A DNA stretch of 19,184 bases from Synergistaceae bacterium (GTDB lineage: Bacteria > Synergistota > Synergistia > Synergistales > Aminobacteriaceae): positions 3 to 19,186 of the forward strand of contig WRNQ01000015.1 of NCBI GenBank assembly GCA_009776565.1. The letters run 5' to 3'. The notes beneath the pieces are model-generated. The model did no database searches. It was not told where the DNA came from and worked only from the letters and a program-made list of their open reading frames with translations. The first letter of the stretch is position 1. The number at the start of each line of letters is the position of its first letter. The position numbers and the translations under genes were made by a program. This document shows, piece by piece, positions 14,620 to 19,184 of the stretch.

Positions 14620-16890
14620 TTATGCCTTTCCCAATGCTTTTAGAATTACTGCCGGTGTGGCGGGATAATCATGCAGATCAACTCCTATTGCGTTTGACAC
14701 CGCCATCAGCACGGCGCTTGGCCCTCCAGCGCCCGAGATCTCGCCGACTCCAATACCCTTGAAAGGCGAGATTTCCCACTGCGACTCCAGCGCAACCACG
14801 TCAAACCGGGTGAACTGGTTAAAAGGCCGCCATTTGTAGTCCACCATATTTGCGGTCAGTATCCTTCCCGTCGAGGGGTCGAGAACATGCCCCTCAAAAA
14901 GTCCCGTGTCTGTGCCTGCCGCGCCGATCCCACCGTGGAACTGCATTTTTAGCTGAACTGGGTCGATGATCTGACCTACGTCCGAGCCTCCGACTGTTCT
15001 GATAATCTCGGCTTTCCCAGTCTCGAGGTCAACTTCCACCTCTACCAGGATCAGGAAGAAGTTTGGAGACGTGAAGTTCTCCTCATACCGGCCAAATCCC
15101 GTGACTGTCTCCAACGGGCCAAGGAAAGCGGCCCAAGGGAGTTTATCCTCGGGATTGTCTTTCTTGAATATAAAGCCGTCTACCGTATCCAGTTCATCTA
15201 TTGTCGCCGCGTTAAACCTTGCCGTAGCTTTTTCCAGAATTTTCTGTCTGGCTTCAAATGCAGCGTTGGACACAGCCGTTCCAATCGTTCTTGTGCCTCT
15301 TGAACCTGCAAGGGAGAATTCCTTCGGATTTATCAGGGTATCCGCCTCGACGATGCTGACGTTTTCAAAGGGCATCTGCATGATTTCCGCAACCATCTTA
15401 ATCGCGGAGTTCCTTTGCCCCATTCCAGTTTCGGTAATCAGGCACTGCAGCACTGCGGTTCCGTCAAATTCCAGCCTGACGTAGGCTTCCGAATCATCTT
15501 CGCCCGCGTCAGCGTTCATATGCAAAGAAATCCCTATCCCGGTTGCCTTATGCCCATTGACGGACGACGGCTTCAGCCAGCCTTTCCACTTACTCTTCCA
15601 GTCAAAGACCCTTGCCGACTCGTCAATCGCATTGTGATACCGCACTTCTTTGCAGGTGTACCTGATGCCGTTACGCCAAAAATACTGGTCTCCGGGCTCA
15701 ACTAAGTTCTTTTTAAACCCTTCAACCGGGTCGATATCCAGCGCTCTCATGGCCTTTTGGACCAAAGGTATCAATGCGCTTTTTAGTTCCTGCCCGCCAA
15801 AACCTTTTACAATACCGGACGGGCAGCGATTCGTCGCTACGAGCTTTGTATCTAGCTTCCAATTCTTGCATTTCGCAAGGACAAGCTGCGCCTCCCCGAG
15901 TCCGACGGCGGTTTGTCCTTGCGCCAGATCTGACGTAGTCCCGGTGTCTACCAGCCAAAGGCCTTCTATGGCGTTGATCGTTCCATCCGCCATCATGCCG
16001 ACTTTTGCGTTAATTTTGCTTCCGAGACGCTGGTCATAAGCCAAGAGCTGTTCTTCCTTTGACATTGCATACATGACCGGTTTATTTGTCGCTTTCGCTA
16101 AGACTGCCGCGTAAAAAGGCTGCATTGACAGGCTCTGTTTATTTCCGTAACTACCACCGACACTAAATGCGATACATCTGATGTTCACACCGGGCATCCT
16201 GTCCATTGACATCAGCTTAAGCAAAACCGGACCCTGTGACGTCGCCCAAATTGTCAGCTCTTTCTCGCTTTCCCAGCGGGCGATGACGACAGGCGCTTCA
16301 GGCGGAAGCGGGCATGGGAATTTATCATAGCCAAACCTGTCCTCGATGACCACGGCGGATTCTTTAAAGGCTTCGTCCACGTCACCTAACATCAACTGAT
16401 AAAAAGGATCGCCGCCATGTTCAAATATGGGGCATCCAGGCGGGAACACATTGTTTTTAAACTGTGGATAGAGCTGTGGCGCGCCGTCTAAGATAGCCTC
16501 GTCAGCGTCAAAGACAGCCGGCAGCGCCTCGTATTCCACCTCAACCAGATCCATCGCCTCGCTGGCAATGTCCTCGTTGGTAGCGGCAATCAGCGCGACG
16601 GCGTCTCCCACAAAACGCAATCTTTTGTCGAGGATCTTCCTGTGCGGAGGCAATCCGGCCTGCCACTCCTCAGGAACGTCCCTGTATGTCAAGACAGCCC
16701 TGACTCCGGGAAGAGCTTTTGCCTTAGATACGTCTATGCTGGTGATTTCAGCGTGTGCGTGCGGACTTCTCAAGCATTTTCCATATAACATTCCCGGCAA
16801 AGAAAAGTCGTTTAAAAATGTTGCCTTCCCTGTGACGATATCTTTCCCATCTTTTCTCTGAACCGATTTTCCAATATATCGATATGACAT
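14620..16890 (-). CDS. Molybdopterin-binding catalytic subunit, xanthine dehydrogenase family
   Basis: This 756-residue subunit has a normal family length. The N-terminus RYIGKSVQRKDGKDIVTGKA and LRSPHAHAEI are typical. FSVGGSYGNK replaces the usual GGGFGGK-type Mo-cofactor loop. ETGMGQRNSAI binds the cofactor. GVGEISGAGGPSAVLMAV (714-731) holds the catalytic Glu717 that activates the Mo-bound hydroxyl. The AYRCSFR-type loop of carbon monoxide dehydrogenase is absent, so a hydroxylase acting on an aldehyde, purine or other N-heterocycle, or a reductase of aromatic acyl-CoA, is more likely. The substrate cannot be assigned. The gene lies 12 bases after the 2Fe-2S gene and 15 before the FAD/GltD gene. 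Confidence 0.9.
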   Translation of the reverse strand: MSYRYIGKSVQRKDGKDIVTGKATFLNDFSLPGMLYGKCLRSPHAHAEITSIDVSKAKALPGVRAVLTYRDVPEEWQAGLPPHRKILDKRLRFVGDAVALIAATNEDIASEAMDLVEVEYEALPAVFDADEAILDGAPQLYPQFKNNVFPPGCPIFEHGGDPFYQLMLGDVDEAFKESAVVIEDRFGYDKFPCPLPPEAPVVIARWESEKELTIWATSQGPVLLKLMSMDRMPGVNIRCIAFSVGGSYGNKQSLSMQPFYAAVLAKATNKPVMYAMSKEEQLLAYDQRLGSKINAKVGMMADGTINAIEGLWLVDTGTTSDLAQGQTAVGLGEAQLVLAKCKNWKLDTKLVATNRCPSGIVKGFGGQELKSALIPLVQKAMRALDIDPVEGFKKNLVEPGDQYFWRNGIRYTCKEVRYHNAIDESARVFDWKSKWKGWLKPSSVNGHKATGIGISLHMNADAGEDDSEAYVRLEFDGTAVLQCLITETGMGQRNSAIKMVAEIMQMPFENVSIVEADTLINPKEFSLAGSRGTRTIGTAVSNAAFEARQKILEKATARFNAATIDELDTVDGFIFKKDNPEDKLPWAAFLGPLETVTGFGRYEENFTSPNFFLILVEVEVDLETGKAEIIRTVGGSDVGQIIDPVQLKMQFHGGIGAAGTDTGLFEGHVLDPSTGRILTANMVDYKWRPFNQFTRFDVVALESQWEISPFKGIGVGEISGAGGPSAVLMAVSNAIGVDLHDYPATPAVILKALGKA

Positions 16891-16902
16891 TCTACTCCCC
16901 CC

Positions 16903-17385
16903 TTACACTATGGATTTGATTGCGTCAATTACTTGATATTGACTGATACATCTGCAAAAATTACCTGACAAACCTTCTTTGATCTCATCTTCAGTTGGGT
17001 GCGGGTTTTTGCTTAAAATAGCTTTTGCGGCAATAATAATGCCGGGTGTGCAAAAGCCGCATTGGAACGCGGAATAGTCCAATATGGCTTGTTGTACCGG
17101 GTCAAGCTCACCGCTGACCGGATCCGCCAGCCCCTCGATGGTGGTTATTTGCGCCCCGTCACATTCTGCAGTCAGAGTCATGCAGGACGCGATTGCCCTT
17201 CCGTTCGCCAATACGGCGCAGCACCCGCAGGCGCCGTGATTGCAGGATTGTTTAGTCCCTGTCAATCCAAGCCGTTCGCGTAGCGTTTGTACAAGCGTCT
17301 CAGAATAGGGGACTTGCCCGAGATGTTTTCCCAATGAAAATGCGTACGCCTCCCCATTCACATTTAAGACGATGTGGTCTTTCAT
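16903..17385 (-). CDS. 2Fe-2S subunit of molybdenum hydroxylase
   Basis: This is a 160-residue protein with both [2Fe-2S] sites of the family. The plant-ferredoxin site uses Cys48, Cys53, Cys56 and Cys68 (SCNHGACGCC; ASC). The helical site uses Cys109, Cys112 (CGFCTPG), Cys144 and Cys146 (GNFCRC). It carries electrons from the Mo centre to the FAD subunit. A GGAGGGAGAGGT ribosome site stands directly before the ATG, and a consensus promoter lies about 100 bases upstream. It is the first gene of the three-gene operon, in the order small, large, FAD subunit. Confidence 0.93.
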   Translation of the reverse strand: MKDHIVLNVNGEAYAFSLGKHLGQVPYSETLVQTLRERLGLTGTKQSCNHGACGCCAVLANGRAIASCMTLTAECDGAQITTIEGLADPVSGELDPVQQAILDYSAFQCGFCTPGIIIAAKAILSKNPHPTEDEIKEGLSGNFCRCISQYQVIDAIKSIV

Positions 17386-17461
17386 ACCTCTCCCTCCAAT
17401 CCGTTTTTAGATTTTTTTTGGAAATGCAAGATTACTTAATCGCTAACTTAATCGGTCGTTT

Positions 17462-17473
17462 AATCAATTGATT
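17462..17473. promoter_or_regulatory. Palindrome AATCAATTGATT, operator candidate
   Basis: This perfect 12-base palindrome lies just downstream of the predicted transcription start of the molybdenum operon (about +7 to +18), where a repressor would block initiation. Nearby direct repeats CTTAATCG and CTTAATCGG (about 17434-17454) share the TTAATC element. Confidence 0.4.
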
Positions 17474-17485
17474 TGTCCTTAATTT

Positions 17486-17514
17486 AGTATATTTTTCATA
17501 GTTAAACTTGTCAA
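17486..17514 (-). promoter_or_regulatory. Sigma-A promoter of the molybdenum hydroxylase operon
   Basis: On the minus strand, TTGACA (17514-17509) and TATACT (17491-17486) are separated by exactly 17 bases. The -35 is a full consensus match and the -10 matches 5 of 6. It faces the 2Fe-2S gene, with a leader of about 95 bases. It suggests strong basal transcription that is then regulated. Confidence 0.85.
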
Positions 17515-17529
17515 TGATTTTTTCTGTTA

Positions 17530-17797
17530 ACGTTTGAAGTTTGGAGTTTGAGGTTTGAGGTTATAACATTTGAGGTTTGAAGTTGTTTTGAAGTTTCAAG
17601 TTTGAAGTTTTGAAGGCGTTTTGAAGTTTGAAGTTTTGAAGGCGTTTTGAAGTTTGAAGTCGTTTGAAGTTTTGAAAACGTTTGAAGTTTGAAGTTATGA
17701 AGTCGTTTTGAAGTTTGAAGTTATGAAGTCGTTTGAAGTTTTGAAAGAGTTCGAAGTTTGAAGTTATGAAATCGTCTTGAAGTTTCAAGTTTCAAGT
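17530..17797. repeat. Imperfect GAAGTTTGAAGTT tandem repeat block
   Basis: About 270 bases are built from the unit GTTTTGAAGTTTGAAGTT, most clearly as 26-base copies ending TTTGAAGGC or ATGAAGTC, alternating with shorter 18-base copies (GTTTGAAGTTTTGAAAAC). The smallest element is TTTGAAG. An open frame on the minus strand exists only because the unit lacks stop codons. The block fills the gap between the ATPase stop and the molybdenum operon promoter. There are no unique spacers, so it is not CRISPR. Confidence 0.9.
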
Positions 17798-17818
17798 TAA
17801 GGTGAGGAAAAGTATTGC

Positions 17819-19039
17819 CTATAATGCCCAAACAGGGATGATTTTATCACTGTTTTTTAGCGGTAACAACTCTTTTGACAGACAGATTACCCCGCCTTCC
17901 CCGCGCTTTATATCAGGAATTGTATTAATTAAGTCAAAGGCTTTTACCATGTTGGGGGTAGGATTGCTTGTACTTTTTATTTCCAGGGGATACAAGGTTC
18001 CGTTTTCATAAATCATTAAGTCTATCTCAACGCCGTTGCTATCACGAAAGAAGTATATTTCCGCCTCTTTTCCTGAATTGACATAACTCTTGAGTATTTC
18101 ATTAATGATAAATGTTTCAAGGTAGGCGCCACTCATCGCACCCGTCATTAGGTTCTCCGGTGAGTTCCATCGCGCCAGATAGCTGGCCAGGCCTGTATCC
18201 GTAAAATATAGTTTTGGTGATTTAATAACTCTTTTCCCAAAATTGTTATGATATGGAGGTAATAAATGAACAATCCCGCTTGTTTGAAGAATTGAAAGCC
18301 AATGCTTAGCGGTGGGGTGGGATATCTGTACTTCCTTTGCGACATCGTTGAGGTTTAAAATGTTTCCAATCCTGGCAGCAAGTACACGTATAAATTGCAA
18401 AAATTGCAATTCATCGCCGACCCTGGCTAAATCCCTGACGTCTCGTTCAATATATGTTTTTAGATAATCACTATAGTATATGTCCCAAGGATATTCAGGT
18501 TTTTCATATAGTTCAGGATAACTTCCGCGCCATATTATGTCCCATATGATTTTTATATTCGTATCTACATGTTCGCCTTTTCGTTTAAGCAAGTATTCTT
18601 TAGTCGGTAGAAATGGTTTATCCCAAGCTTCCTGATTGATTTCGCGCAAAGACAGACCATATAATGTGAGGACGCCGGCGCGTCCGGCTAAACTCTCCGA
18701 AACATTTTGCATCAACCTAAATGGTTGCGAACCTGATAGAAAATATTGCCCTTTTTTCTTGCTCTTATCAACGTTCATTTTGATATAGTGGAAAATCTCG
18801 GGAGCATACTGAACCTCGTCAATGAATACGGGTGGCGGATTCAGCTCCATAAACTGCGATGTTGAGTTTTTTGCCATCTCAAGGGTGAGTTTGTCATCAA
18901 GTTCCACTTTGGGAATATTCGGGATAAGGTTTTCAATAAGAGATGTTTTACCAACCTGCCGAGCTCCGGTAACAATGACCGCTCCATTCCATTTTGAGCG
19001 CTCAAGAAATGCATTTTTAATATGTCTTTGGAAAAACAT
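17819..19039 (-). CDS. AAA ATPase with C-terminal DUF4143 domain
   Basis: This is a 406-residue protein. Walker A is GARQVGKT (25-32), Walker B VFIDEVQ (71-77), and a sensor-like LSGSQPF follows. The DUF4143 region contains YIERDVRDLARVGDELQF and a winged-helix-like stretch. The end has GVEIDLMI and LEIKS (Asp340, Glu353, Lys355), resembling a PD-(D/E)xK nuclease core. The family is widespread and of unproven function; roles in defence or mobile elements have been suggested. I choose ATG 19039 because GGAGGT lies directly upstream; ATG 19051 overlaps that site. A promoter is present at 19111-19084. A 51-base piece of this gene's sequence recurs at 721-771. Confidence 0.85.
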   Translation of the reverse strand: MFFQRHIKNAFLERSKWNGAVIVTGARQVGKTSLIENLIPNIPKVELDDKLTLEMAKNSTSQFMELNPPPVFIDEVQYAPEIFHYIKMNVDKSKKKGQYFLSGSQPFRLMQNVSESLAGRAGVLTLYGLSLREINQEAWDKPFLPTKEYLLKRKGEHVDTNIKIIWDIIWRGSYPELYEKPEYPWDIYYSDYLKTYIERDVRDLARVGDELQFLQFIRVLAARIGNILNLNDVAKEVQISHPTAKHWLSILQTSGIVHLLPPYHNNFGKRVIKSPKLYFTDTGLASYLARWNSPENLMTGAMSGAYLETFIINEILKSYVNSGKEAEIYFFRDSNGVEIDLMIYENGTLYPLEIKSTSNPTPNMVKAFDLINTIPDIKRGEGGVICLSKELLPLKNSDKIIPVWAL

Positions 19040-19083
19040 TTTGACCTCCATCCAAGACTATGCATTATTTAACCGTAACTTTA

Positions 19084-19111
19084 ATTATGCATAAACAAAA
19101 TGCTTTGTCAA
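19084..19111 (-). promoter_or_regulatory. Promoter of the AAA/DUF4143 gene
   Basis: On the minus strand, TTGACA (19111-19106) and CATAAT (19089-19084) are 16 bases apart, about 45 bases before the start codon. The -35 is full consensus and the -10 matches 5 of 6. The gene appears to be transcribed alone. Confidence 0.65.
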
Positions 19112-19126
19112 GAAGTTTTAGTTCTT

Positions 19127-19184
19127 GGGCGCCGGTGGGCGCGGTGGGCGCCGGTGGGCGCGGTGGGCCGGTGGGCGCGGGGGG
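19127..19184. repeat. GC-rich 19-bp tandem repeat at the window edge
   Basis: GGGCGCCGGTGGGCGCGGT occurs at 19127-19145 and identically at 19146-19164, followed by a degenerate third copy to the end. The base composition is very different from the AT-rich promoter next to it. It runs off the window, so its full length is unknown. Confidence 0.9.

Noticed and set aside
14620..16890. Aerobic carbon monoxide dehydrogenase large subunit
   Set aside because: The AYRCSFR-type active-site loop is not present; the matching region reads RCPSGIVKGFGGQE, as in other family hydroxylases.
17530..17797. CRISPR array or a repetitive Asn/Phe/Lys protein
   Set aside because: There are no unique spacers between fixed repeats. 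The minus-strand frame has only repeat-derived low-complexity sequence and no ribosome site.

Overview
This window looks like a piece of an anaerobic Firmicute chromosome (Clostridia or Negativicutes). The basis is AT-rich intergenic DNA, strong GGAGG-type ribosome sites before most genes, consensus sigma-A promoters, DUF4143-type ATPases, MobC/PIN/RES accessory genes, and molybdenum hydroxylase and 2-oxoacid dehydrogenase genes typical of fermentative or acetogenic anaerobes. The organism assignment is inference. I see no rRNA, tRNA or CRISPR array.

Layout. (1) 1-3450 is a decayed accessory zone. It holds the start of an exported protein running off the left edge, short tandem repeats, a truncated AAA ATPase fused to an inverted scrap of a second ATPase, a possible IS21-type end, a small antitoxin/PIN pair with a truncated toxin, a RES-domain toxin-like gene, and a mobC-type gene broken by a stop codon. 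(2) 3484-12083 is a same-strand catabolic cluster. In order: a nitronate monooxygenase-like flavoprotein, a double dimeric-alpha/beta-barrel protein, a zinc alcohol dehydrogenase-like protein, E1 alpha and E1 beta of an acetoin-dehydrogenase-type complex, a free lipoyl-domain protein, an E2 catalytic core without lipoyl or E3-binding domain, a short-chain dehydrogenase, and a LuxR-type regulator. (3) 12106-12188 holds hairpins between convergent genes. (4) 17385-12235, minus strand and GC-richer by eye, is a three-gene molybdenum hydroxylase operon with a consensus promoter. Its FAD subunit carries a complete GltD/NfnB-like NAD(P)H flavoprotein module inserted within it. (5) 17530-19184 holds a 270-bp tandem repeat, an intact AAA/DUF4143 ATPase on the minus strand, and a GC-rich tandem repeat at the window edge.

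How the parts may work together (inference). The plus-strand cluster has everything needed to reduce or oxidise a hydroxyketone or alcohol (MDR, SDR) and cleave it through a ThDP E1 to an acyl group carried on the separate lipoyl protein and passed to CoA by the E2 core. No E3 is present. The LuxR protein at the end is the likely local regulator. The molybdenum operon would hydroxylate a carbonyl or N-heterocycle carbon and, through the inserted module, exchange electrons with NAD(P)H and perhaps ferredoxin. No specific substrate can be read from the sequence.

The features most worth a second look are the inserted FAD/GltD subunit, the split and repeat-expanded E2, the dehydrogenase lacking the glycine-rich loop, and the many short tandem repeats scattered through both coding and non-coding DNA.
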